Program-made: the position numbers and the translations under genes
Shown: positions 7,008 to 12,971 of the stretch, piece by piece
Layout: each line of letters starts with the position of its first letter
Numbering within the stretch: the stretch's first letter is position 1
Notes under the pieces: generated by a model
Told to the model about the DNA's origin: nothing
Databases searched by the model: none
The model's input: the letters and a program-made list of their open reading frames with translations, nothing else
Assembly: GCA_002358835.1 (NCBI GenBank)
Contig: DEPP01000042.1
Coordinates: 1 to 12,971, forward strand
DNA from: Bacteroidales bacterium UBA3389
Lineage (GTDB): Bacteria; Bacteroidota; Bacteroidia; Bacteroidales; P3
Length of the DNA stretch: 12,971 bases
Direction of reading: 5' to 3'

Positions 7008-8330
7008 ATGTTTGAAAATCTTTCGGAAAAATTTGATAAAGCCTTTAAGATAATCAAAGGCAAGGGAAAAATAAATGAGATAAATATTGCCGAGTCTCTT
7101 AAAGAGGTTCGCAAGGCTCTGATTGACGCAGACGTAAGTTATGCAATTGCAAAGGAGTTTTGTGCAACTGTTAAGGAGAAAGCCTTGGGTAAAGATGTAT
7201 TGACAGCTGTCGAACCGGGACAATTGATGGTTAAGATCGTGAAAGACGAACTTACCGAGTTGATGGGTGGTGAGAGTCAGGGAATCAATCTTAACGGAAA
7301 GCCGAGTGTGATTCTTATTGCTGGTTTGCAGGGTAGTGGTAAGACGACTTTCTCTGCCAAATTGGCGAATTTCTTAAAGACAAAGAAGAATAAAAAAGTT
7401 CTTTTGGTTGCCGGAGACGTTTATAGACCAGCCGCAATCGACCAATTGAAGGTTTTGGCGGAACAAATCGGTGTTGAAGTCTATACGGAAGAAGGTTCAA
7501 AAGAGCCTGTTAAGATTGCACAAAATGCAGTTCAATATGCTAAGTCGAAGTCTCTTGATGTTGTTATAGTCGATACAGCAGGTCGTTTAGCGGTTGATGA
7601 ACAGATGATGGAGGAAATTTACAACGTTAAGCAGGCTGTTAATCCTAATGAAACGTTGTTTGTAGTGGACTCAATGACTGGTCAAGACGCTGTAAACACT
7701 GCAAAAGCCTTCAATGAGAAGATTGATTACGATGGAGTCGTTCTTACAAAGCTTGATGGAGATACAAGAGGTGGTGCGGCCTTAACAATAAAGCATGTAG
7801 TCAATAAGCCGATTAAATTTGTAGGTCTTGGAGAGAAAATGGCAGATCTTGATGTCTTCCATCCGGATCGAATGGCCTCTAGAATCTTAGGCATGGGTGA
7901 TATCGTATCTCTTGTTGAGAAGGCACAGGCTGAGTATGATGAGGAACAGGCTCGAAAACTTACAAAAAAGATTAAGTCAAACGAATTTGATTTTGATGAT
8001 TTCCTTGGTCAGATTGCTCAGATTAAGAAGATGGGTAATTTGAAAGACTTGGTCGGAATGATACCCGGTATCGGCAAAATGATGAAAGATGTCGATATAG
8101 ATAATGATGCGTTCAAATCAATTGAAGCAATGATTGGGTCGATGACGCCTTATGAAAGAAAACATCCTACAAAGATAGATACGTCCCGCCGTCGTAGAAT
8201 AGCAAGAGGAAGTGGCACTTCGATAGAAGAAGTAAACCGTTTAATGAAACAGTTTGAGGAGACCCGTAAAATGATGAAAATGATGAGCGGAGGCAAACTT
8301 AATGCAATGAAAAACATAAGAAGGAGATAA
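7008..8330 (+). CDS. ffh: Signal recognition particle protein Ffh (SRP54)
   Basis: The GTPase of the signal recognition particle, which binds signal sequences on ribosomes and delivers them to FtsY at the inner membrane. The 440 residues are close to the usual bacterial length. The N domain spans about 1-85. The G domain carries the P-loop GLQGSGKTT (106-114), GDVYRPAA (136-143), DTAGR (189-193) and TKLDGDTRGG (247-256). The methionine-rich M domain (about 325-440) includes the SRP-RNA-binding RRRRIARGSGT (394-404) and a Met-rich tail. The start is ATG 7008; upstream GAGC is at best a weak ribosome-binding site. folD begins 8 nt after its stop, so ffh and folD form a transcription unit ended by the hairpin at 9261. 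No SRP RNA gene is seen nearby. Confidence 0.97.
   Translation: MFENLSEKFDKAFKIIKGKGKINEINIAESLKEVRKALIDADVSYAIAKEFCATVKEKALGKDVLTAVEPGQLMVKIVKDELTELMGGESQGINLNGKPSVILIAGLQGSGKTTFSAKLANFLKTKKNKKVLLVAGDVYRPAAIDQLKVLAEQIGVEVYTEEGSKEPVKIAQNAVQYAKSKSLDVVIVDTAGRLAVDEQMMEEIYNVKQAVNPNETLFVVDSMTGQDAVNTAKAFNEKIDYDGVVLTKLDGDTRGGAALTIKHVVNKPIKFVGLGEKMADLDVFHPDRMASRILGMGDIVSLVEKAQAEYDEEQARKLTKKIKSNEFDFDDFLGQIAQIKKMGNLKDLVGMIPGIGKMMKDVDIDNDAFKSIEAMIGSMTPYERKHPTKIDTSRRRRIARGSGTSIEEVNRLMKQFEETRKMMKMMSGGKLNAMKNIRRR
8321..8326 (+). promoter_or_regulatory. Shine-Dalgarno-like AAGGAG before folD
   Basis: AAGGAG lies within the last codons of ffh, 12 nt before the folD ATG. It is the only clear SD-like match I see in front of any gene in this window; the others start after A/T-rich leaders. 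It falls on Arg codons, so it could be coincidental. Confidence 0.4.
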
Positions 8331-8338
8331 TAAATACT

Positions 8339-9241
8339 ATGGAAAACAAAGCGAATCCCGTCATGATAGACGGAAGAATAGTTGCAAAGACAATTAAGGA
8401 GGAAATAAAACAAGAAGTTGAAGCATTGCTTGCAGAAGGCAAAAGACCACCTCATTTAGTTGCTGTTATTGTCGGAAATGATGGAGCAAGCCTTTCTTAT
8501 GTAGCAAGTAAGGAAAAACAATCAAAAGAAGTTGGATTTACCTCTTCTGTTTATCGTTTTCCCGAATCAATAACCGAAAAAGAACTTCTTGAAACTATCA
8601 GTTTTTTGAATAAAGACGATGAGGTAGATGGCTATATTGTTCAATTGCCTTTGCCTAAGCATATCAACGAAAGACACATTCTTGAGGCGATTGCACCGAG
8701 TAAGGACGTGGATGGATTTCATCCAACAAACGGAGGTCGAATGATGTTGGGAATGTCGTCTTATATCCCTGCAACCCCTTATGGAATCAAGCAATTGTTA
8801 GATAGAAGTGATATTGAGACAGAAGGAAAGCATTGTGTAGTTTTGGGAAGAAGCAATATAGTTGGTACACCTATGGCGATACTTATGAGTAGAAACTCAA
8901 AGAAATCAAATTGTACCGTAACGCTTTGCCATTCTAAAACACAGAATATAAAGGAAATTTGTCGCAGTGCCGATATTTTGATTGTTGCAATTGGTAAACC
9001 AGAGTTTTTGACTGCAGATATGGTAAAAGAAGGTGCCGTTGTGATAGATGTGGGTATTCACAGAGTTGAAGCCGATAATGAAAAGGGTTATAAGATAATA
9101 GGAGATGTTAAATTCGATGAAGTAGCTCCTAAGTGTAAAGCGATAACCCCTGTTCCCGGAGGCGTAGGTCCGATGACTATCGTTTCGTTGTTGGATAACA
9201 CAATGAAGGCTTACAAACACGAAATTTACGAAGCAGAATAA
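8339..9241 (+). CDS. folD: Bifunctional methylenetetrahydrofolate dehydrogenase / cyclohydrolase FolD
   Basis: FolD interconverts 5,10-methylene-THF, 5,10-methenyl-THF and 10-formyl-THF, supplying one-carbon units for purines and fMet-tRNA. At 300 residues it is slightly longer than usual; an ATG at codon 9 (8363) is an alternative start. Signature features are the catalytic Y54-x3-K58 pair, VQLPLP (101-106), KDVDGFHP (122-129), the NADP-binding GRSNIVGTP (170-178), and PVPGGVGPMT (271-280). It follows ffh by 8 nt and is closed by a strong intrinsic terminator 19 nt after its stop. The ffh-folD pairing looks like shared housekeeping expression rather than a shared pathway. Confidence 0.97.
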   Translation: MENKANPVMIDGRIVAKTIKEEIKQEVEALLAEGKRPPHLVAVIVGNDGASLSYVASKEKQSKEVGFTSSVYRFPESITEKELLETISFLNKDDEVDGYIVQLPLPKHINERHILEAIAPSKDVDGFHPTNGGRMMLGMSSYIPATPYGIKQLLDRSDIETEGKHCVVLGRSNIVGTPMAILMSRNSKKSNCTVTLCHSKTQNIKEICRSADILIVAIGKPEFLTADMVKEGAVVIDVGIHRVEADNEKGYKIIGDVKFDEVAPKCKAITPVPGGVGPMTIVSLLDNTMKAYKHEIYEAE

Positions 9242-9260
9242 TTTATATAGATTGCAAGCA

Positions 9261-9297
9261 AGTGGCGTGAGTTATAATGACTTACGCCACTGTTTTT
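9261..9297 (+). terminator. Intrinsic terminator of ffh-folD
   Basis: The arms AGTGGCGTGAGT (9261-9272) and ACTTACGCCACT (9280-9291) form a 12-bp stem with one G-U pair and a 7-nt loop, followed by TGTTTTT. It sits 19 nt after the folD stop. It overlaps an in-frame ATG (9277) that would add 11 residues to queE, arguing against that start. Confidence 0.88.
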
Positions 9298-9309
9298 AAT
9301 CGTTTGTAT

Positions 9310-9942
9310 ATGGATTGCAAAACAGAGAAATTGTATTCAGAAGGTTTGATTCTTCCTGTTGTCGAATGCTTTTATTCATTGCAAGGAGAGGGATATAATT
9401 CAGGAAAGCCTGCTTTTTTTATTCGTTTATGCGGTTGTAACGTCAAATGTTCGTTTTGCGATAGCAAGAATTCTTGGAGTATGGATAATGCCACTTGGAT
9501 TGAGATTGAAACGCTTGCTGATAAGGTTGATGAAAGTGGAGCAAACAATGTCGTTATCACAGGTGGAGAACCGTTGATGCATAATTTGAATCCCTTGTGC
9601 GAACTTTTGCATTCTCGAAACAAAGCTTTATGGCTTGAAACCTCCGCAAGTTTACCTTTAAGCGGATCTTGGGATTGGATTTGTGTTTCCCCAAAAGAAA
9701 AAATTCTTCCTTTGAAAGAAAATTATGCCTTCGCAAATGAGTTGAAGGTTGTAATATCTTCAGCTGATGATCTTTCGAAACTGCCTGCGTTTGAAGCAAG
9801 AGTGTCAAGTGAAACAAAACTTTATTTGCAGCCGGAATGGGATAGTCGTTCCCTTGTATTACCTCAGATTATTGACTATATAAAAGAAAATACTCGTTGG
9901 GCGTTAAGTTTGCAGATTCATAAATGGCTTGAAATCGAATAG
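9310..9942 (+). CDS. queE: 7-carboxy-7-deazaguanine synthase QueE (radical SAM)
   Basis: QueE converts 6-carboxy-tetrahydropterin to 7-carboxy-7-deazaguanine, on the route to preQ0 and the tRNA base queuosine. From ATG 9310 the protein has 210 residues. Visible are FYSLQGEG (21-28), GKPAFFIRL (32-40), the [4Fe-4S]/SAM motif C43-x3-C47-x2-C50 followed by D51, TGGEP (84-88), the SPKE loop (127-130), LQPEWDSR (173-180) and a LQIHKWLEIE ending typical of QueE. An in-frame ATG at 9277 is rejected because it lies in the loop of the preceding terminator and its extra residues have no family counterpart. No queC, queD or queF gene is adjacent. I find no TAnnTTTG box between the terminator and the start, so it depends on an unrecognised promoter or read-through. 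Confidence 0.95.
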   Translation: MDCKTEKLYSEGLILPVVECFYSLQGEGYNSGKPAFFIRLCGCNVKCSFCDSKNSWSMDNATWIEIETLADKVDESGANNVVITGGEPLMHNLNPLCELLHSRNKALWLETSASLPLSGSWDWICVSPKEKILPLKENYAFANELKVVISSADDLSKLPAFEARVSSETKLYLQPEWDSRSLVLPQIIDYIKENTRWALSLQIHKWLEIE

Positions 9943-9993
9943 AAAATTTGTCGTTTTTTTGTTTTGATAGCTGTCGATTAAACTTAAATTGCC

Positions 9994-10001
9994 TATTTTT
10001 G
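9994..10001 (+). promoter_or_regulatory. Probable -7 box of the membrane protein-nfnAB unit (TATTTTTG)
   Basis: TATTTTTG fits TAnnTTTG. Transcription would start near 10008, about 22 nt before the ATG at 10030. A TTTG at 9963-9966 is 27 nt upstream, longer than the usual 19-21 spacing. The rest of the 87-nt gap 9943-10029 is T-rich, with no clear terminator for queE. Confidence 0.5.
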
Positions 10002-10029
10002 CAAATTGTATCAGAGAAATAAATCCAAG

Positions 10030-10515
10030 ATGAAACGTTTCATAAACATATTAAACAAGAGTTGGTATGCGTCTTTGTTGAGCGTAGTTTTGATAAGTGC
10101 GTTCGTGGCGGCGATTTACTATATATGGAACTTTGAAGCAACGTTCGAAGGAATGAAAGCAGTAGTGTTTTCTTATGGATTGATGTTGGTTATGGTGCTT
10201 TGCGTGTTCTCGGCAGGCAAGTCTTCAAGGCGAAAATTAGCAAGAATCAGAGAAAACAATGTATCCTTACCTGAAAAAGTTGCAAAATATCACTCGATTT
10301 CACAAAAGAGATTGTTGCTTTATGATTTTGTTGCAGTGATTGCGGCAACAGGCTTTTTGTTATGCAGTCAGCCGAGTTATTTGTTGTTCTCTGCTATATC
10401 CTTATTATTAGTTCTTTTATCGAAACCAACAGAGAGTAAAGTGAAAATAGAACTCGCATTAAGCGAAAAAGAAATAAATGATTTTGAAACATTAAAATTT
10501 GAGAAAAGGTCATGA
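10030..10515 (+). CDS. Unrecognised small membrane protein, about four helices, coupled to nfnAB
   Basis: I do not recognise this 161-residue protein. It starts at ATG 10030; an in-frame TTG at 10006 lies upstream of the predicted transcription start and is unlikely. Hydrophobic segments at about 13-34, 43-62, 97-112 and 116-131 suggest two helical hairpins. They are joined by a basic loop (about 64-96, with KSSRRKLARIR), which by the positive-inside rule would be cytoplasmic. The last 28 residues are charged (ALSEKEINDFETLKFEKR). There is no signal-peptidase site, lipobox or catalytic motif I can name. Its stop overlaps the nfnAB start by 4 nt (ATGA, 10512-10515), so the two are almost certainly co-transcribed and translationally coupled. 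This suggests a functional link to the oxidoreductase, for instance as a membrane partner, but that is inference only. Confidence 0.85.
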   Translation: MKRFINILNKSWYASLLSVVLISAFVAAIYYIWNFEATFEGMKAVVFSYGLMLVMVLCVFSAGKSSRRKLARIRENNVSLPEKVAKYHSISQKRLLLYDFVAVIAATGFLLCSQPSYLLFSAISLLLVLLSKPTESKVKIELALSEKEINDFETLKFEKRS

Positions 10516-12773
10516 AGTTCGTGATAAAACGTAAAGAAAAACTTACGAGCAATATCTTCTTGATGGAGGTAACTGCCGAATGGGTTGCACGCTCAGCTAA
10601 ACCCGGACAATTCGTTATAGTGATAATAGATGACAAGGGCGAAAGAATACCTTTGACTATTTGTGATTATGATCCTGTTAAGGGAACGATTGTTTTGGTT
10701 TTTCAAGTTGTTGGAAAATCAACAGAAAAAATGGCATCGCTTGCAGTAGGGGAAAAATTCAAAGATATAGTTGGACCATTGGGAAAAGAATCTTTGATGA
10801 TGAACCTTCCTGATGAAGAACTGAAAAACAGAAGAATGCTATTTGTTGCAGGAGGTGTAGGTACAGCTCCTATATATCCTCAGTTGAAATGGGCAAAGAA
10901 ACATGGAATACATGCAGATGTAATCATAGGAACAAAAACCAAATCGACTCTTATTTTAGAGGATATGATGAAAGAGTATGCGGATAATCTCTATGTTTGC
11001 ACTGATGACGGAAGTTACGGAATGCATGGCTTGGTTACCGATGCCATAAAACATCTTGTTGAAGAGAAAAAAGAGAAATATGATGAAGTCGTTGCCATCG
11101 GTCCTATGGTCATGATGAAGTTCGTATCACTTTTGACAAAAGAATTAGGCATACAGACAACCGTAAGTTTGAACTCTTTGATGGTTGATGGAACCGGAAT
11201 GTGTGGAGCATGTAGAGTTACAATTGACGGAAAGACAAAATTTACTTGTGTTGATGGTCCGGAATTTGATGCACATCTTGTTGATTTTGATGAAGCCATC
11301 AGAAGACAATCAATGTTCAAAACACACGAGATTGCAACCGACAGCAAGGATCATAAATGTAATTTGACAGCAGAAGTAAACCATACAATCAAACGTCGTC
11401 GTGTACCGGTGAGAGAACAAGATGCTGTTATCAGAGCAACGAATTTCGAAGAAGTTTGTTATGGCTATACAGCCGAAGAGGCAATGGAAGAAGCAGATCG
11501 TTGTTTGCAATGTAAGAATCCTGGTTGTATGAGTGCATGTCCTGTTTCAATCAACATACCTGCCTTTGTGCGTCAAGTGAGAGATGGAAACTTTGCACAA
11601 GCATTTAAGATAATATCAGCCTCATCTTCATTGCCTGCAATATGTGGAAGAGTTTGTCCTCAGGAATCTCAATGTGAGGGAAGTTGTATTTTAGGTAAGA
11701 AAGGCGATCCTGTAGCTATTGGAAAATTGGAAAGATTCGTAGCAGACTGGGCAAGAGAAGTGAAATTGAACTTTTCAGAGATAGCACCTGCAAACGGAAT
11801 CAAGGTAGCGATAGTTGGTTCCGGTCCGAGCGGACTTACATGTGCAGGCGACCTTGCAAAGATGGGTTATGATGTAACCATATTCGAGGCTTTGCATTTG
11901 CCTGGCGGAGTGTTGGTATATGGAATCCCTGAGTTCAGATTGCCGAAAGAAACTGTTGTAAAGGCAGAAATAGAGAATGTAAAGAAACTTGGAGTGAAGA
12001 TAATAACCGATGTGATAATCGGACGCAGCATAACAATTGACGAATTGTTCGATAAAGAAGGATTCTCAGCAGTTTACGTTGCATCGGGAGCAGGATTGCC
12101 TAAATTTATGAACATTCCGGGCAAGAATCTCAACGGAGTAGTTTCTGCAAACGAACTTTTGACACGTTCAAACTTGATGAAAGCATACAAAGAAGGCTAT
12201 GACACACCGATATATCCGGGAAAAGTAACCGTAGTTGTAGGAGGTGGAAACGTAGCAATGGATGCTGCAAGAACAGCTAAAAGATTGGGAGCAGAGGTTC
12301 ACCTTGTCTATAGAAGAAGTAAAGCAGAGATGCCTGCGAGAGTTGAAGAGGTAGAACACGCAAAAGAAGAGGGAATAGAATTTCACTTTATGACCAATCC
12401 GGTTGAAATAGTTGGCGACGAGCAAGGCTGGGTTAAGGCAGTAAAATGCGTAAAGATGGAATTGGGAGAACCGGATGCAAGCGGAAGACGTTCACCGATA
12501 GAAGTAAAAGGCAGTGAGCATGACTTGAATGCAGATTGCGTTATCATGGCATTGGGAACAGCTCCAAACAAATTGATAATCGATACTACCGATAACTTGA
12601 AATCGACCGATTGGGGTGGAATCCTTACCGATGACACAACGGCTACATCACGCGAAGGCATATTTGCGGGAGGTGATGCAGTGATGGGAGCAGCTACAGT
12701 CATACTTGCAATGGGTGCAGGTAAGAAAGCGGCAATCGGAATCGACGAATATTTAAGAAATAAGAAGAAATAG
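10512..12773 (+). CDS. nfnAB: Fused NfnA-NfnB ferredoxin:NAD(P) oxidoreductase (also annotated as DHODH-B NAD-binding subunit / GltA-like fusion)
   Basis: A 753-residue fusion of two flavoproteins that are separate subunits in Nfn of Thermotoga and Clostridium. Residues 1-275 are NfnA-like (FNR/PyrK type): FAD-binding IPLTICDYD (46-54), NAD-binding FVAGGVGTAPIYP (111-123), and a [2Fe-2S] site with D226, C231, C234 and C246, matching the family's unusual Asp-plus-three-Cys ligation. Residues about 285-753 are NfnB/GltD-like: C331, C334, C339, C343 and C378, C382, C388, C392 for two [4Fe-4S] clusters, FAD-binding GSGPSG (436-441), NADPH-binding GGGNVAMDAARTA (577-589), and the C-terminal GIFAGGD (716-722). 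Known Nfn couples NADH plus reduced ferredoxin to 2 NADPH by flavin bifurcation in the cytoplasm. No glutamate synthase large subunit is nearby, which argues against GltD. Bifurcation is inferred from the conserved cofactor sites; a plain transhydrogenase is possible. Confidence 0.92.
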   Translation: MKFVIKRKEKLTSNIFLMEVTAEWVARSAKPGQFVIVIIDDKGERIPLTICDYDPVKGTIVLVFQVVGKSTEKMASLAVGEKFKDIVGPLGKESLMMNLPDEELKNRRMLFVAGGVGTAPIYPQLKWAKKHGIHADVIIGTKTKSTLILEDMMKEYADNLYVCTDDGSYGMHGLVTDAIKHLVEEKKEKYDEVVAIGPMVMMKFVSLLTKELGIQTTVSLNSLMVDGTGMCGACRVTIDGKTKFTCVDGPEFDAHLVDFDEAIRRQSMFKTHEIATDSKDHKCNLTAEVNHTIKRRRVPVREQDAVIRATNFEEVCYGYTAEEAMEEADRCLQCKNPGCMSACPVSINIPAFVRQVRDGNFAQAFKIISASSSLPAICGRVCPQESQCEGSCILGKKGDPVAIGKLERFVADWAREVKLNFSEIAPANGIKVAIVGSGPSGLTCAGDLAKMGYDVTIFEALHLPGGVLVYGIPEFRLPKETVVKAEIENVKKLGVKIITDVIIGRSITIDELFDKEGFSAVYVASGAGLPKFMNIPGKNLNGVVSANELLTRSNLMKAYKEGYDTPIYPGKVTVVVGGGNVAMDAARTAKRLGAEVHLVYRRSKAEMPARVEEVEHAKEEGIEFHFMTNPVEIVGDEQGWVKAVKCVKMELGEPDASGRRSPIEVKGSEHDLNADCVIMALGTAPNKLIIDTTDNLKSTDWGGILTDDTTATSREGIFAGGDAVMGAATVILAMGAGKKAAIGIDEYLRNKKK

Positions 12774-12800
12774 TAAATCGATTCTTGAATTCAAAAACTT

Positions 12801-12834
12801 AAAACGGCGTTTCAATTTACTGAAACGCCGTTTT
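12801..12834. terminator. Bidirectional intrinsic terminator between nfnAB and the convergent gene
   Basis: A perfect 14-bp inverted repeat (AAAACGGCGTTTCA, 12801-12814, and its complement, 12821-12834) with a 6-nt loop. It ends in TTTT plus a T-rich run on the plus strand and in TTTT then AAGTTTTTG on the minus strand. It lies 27 nt after the nfnAB stop and 44 nt after the stop of the converging T9SS gene, so it can serve both. Confidence 0.9.
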
Positions 12835-12878
12835 GCTTTCTTGTTTTTTTGTAAAGACCGAAATAAGTCTTAAAACTC

Positions 12879-12971
12879 TTACTTTTGAACGATGATTTTC
12901 TTTCCTATTCTGCCTTTATCGGTGATTACTACTACTACATAAGTTCCTGCAGAGTAATTTGACACATTCAA
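12879..12971 (-). CDS. Secreted protein with type IX secretion C-terminal sorting domain (3' end only)
   Basis: The last 30 codons and the stop of a minus-strand gene that enters from the right edge. The visible tail contains NVSNYSAGTYVVVV, then TDKGR, and ends in KKIIVQK. This is the pattern of the Por secretion (type A) C-terminal sorting domain: a G-x-Y-hydrophobic strand, a turn with D-x-G, and a final Lys-rich hydrophobic strand ending close to IVQK. Proteins with this tail cross the outer membrane through the type IX system and are usually cleaved and anchored to lipopolysaccharide or released. The catalytic or adhesive part lies outside the window. It converges on nfnAB and shares the hairpin at 12801-12834. 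Confidence 0.8.
   Translation of the reverse strand: MNVSNYSAGTYVVVVITDKGRIGKKIIVQK

Noticed and set aside
9243..9309. preQ1 riboswitch upstream of queE
   Set aside because: The hairpin here is a plain 12-bp stem with a T-tract and lacks the C-rich loop and A-rich tail of preQ1-I. It also lies 19 nt after folD and is better explained as its terminator.
10006..10029. TTG start adding eight residues to the small membrane protein
   Set aside because: It lies at or before the transcription start predicted from the -7 box at 9994-10001, and the ATG at 10030 gives a typical basic N-terminus before the first helix.
11015..11347. A 110-codon minus-strand open frame opposite nfnAB
   Set aside because: It is antisense to the conserved NAD-binding and [2Fe-2S] region of nfnAB, with no family resemblance and no promoter box.
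10512..12773. Annotation as glutamate synthase small subunit or PyrK alone
   Set aside because: The protein contains both parts fused and no gltB or pyrD gene is adjacent, so neither single label describes it.
1..12971. Defence system, prophage, integrative element or biosynthetic cluster
   Set aside because: All but one of the complete genes (the small membrane protein at 10030-10515) are recognisable housekeeping or envelope genes. There is no integrase, recombinase, restriction, toxin-antitoxin or synthase gene, and no visible compositional break.

Overview
The window (about 13 kb, AT-rich) looks like ordinary core chromosome of an anaerobic Bacteroidetes, most likely Bacteroidales; I cannot name a genus. 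Four things support this. GyrB has the short form without the E. coli-type insertion. Rho carries a long charged insert between its N-terminal helical domain and its RNA-binding domain. Most start codons lack a Shine-Dalgarno sequence, while several genes have an upstream Bacteroidetes-style -7 box (TAnnTTTG). The protein cut by the right edge ends in a typical type IX secretion (T9SS) sorting tail. A fused NfnA-NfnB flavoprotein points to ferredoxin-based anaerobic metabolism.

Layout. Left edge: the 3' end of gyrB (+) and a strong intrinsic terminator. Positions 547-5565 hold four minus-strand genes. In transcription order they are rho, a membrane-anchored glycerophosphodiester phosphodiesterase, glycyl-tRNA synthetase and an exported PAP2 phosphatase. 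rho/GDPD (30-nt gap) and glyQS/PAP2 (19-nt gap) could each be co-transcribed. Positions 5566-5768 are a divergent promoter region. From 5769 to 12773 the genes are on the plus strand: a NamZ-type (DUF1343) exo-muramidase, ffh and folD (8-nt gap) ending at a clear terminator, queE, a small unrecognised four-helix membrane protein, and the NfnAB fusion that overlaps it by 4 nt. A perfect 14-bp hairpin separates nfnAB from the convergent T9SS cargo gene at the right edge.

Functional themes are information processing (gyrB, glyQS, rho, ffh, queE), one-carbon and redox metabolism (folD, nfnAB) and envelope or lipid turnover (PAP2, GDPD, NamZ, T9SS cargo). I see no tRNA or rRNA gene, insertion sequence, CRISPR array, phage gene or defence island, and no convincing undescribed multi-gene system. 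The items most worth a second look are the membrane protein coupled to nfnAB, the disordered insert in Rho, the T9SS cargo tail, a repeated 12-bp motif sitting on two stop codons, and a queE start that would otherwise be placed inside a terminator hairpin.
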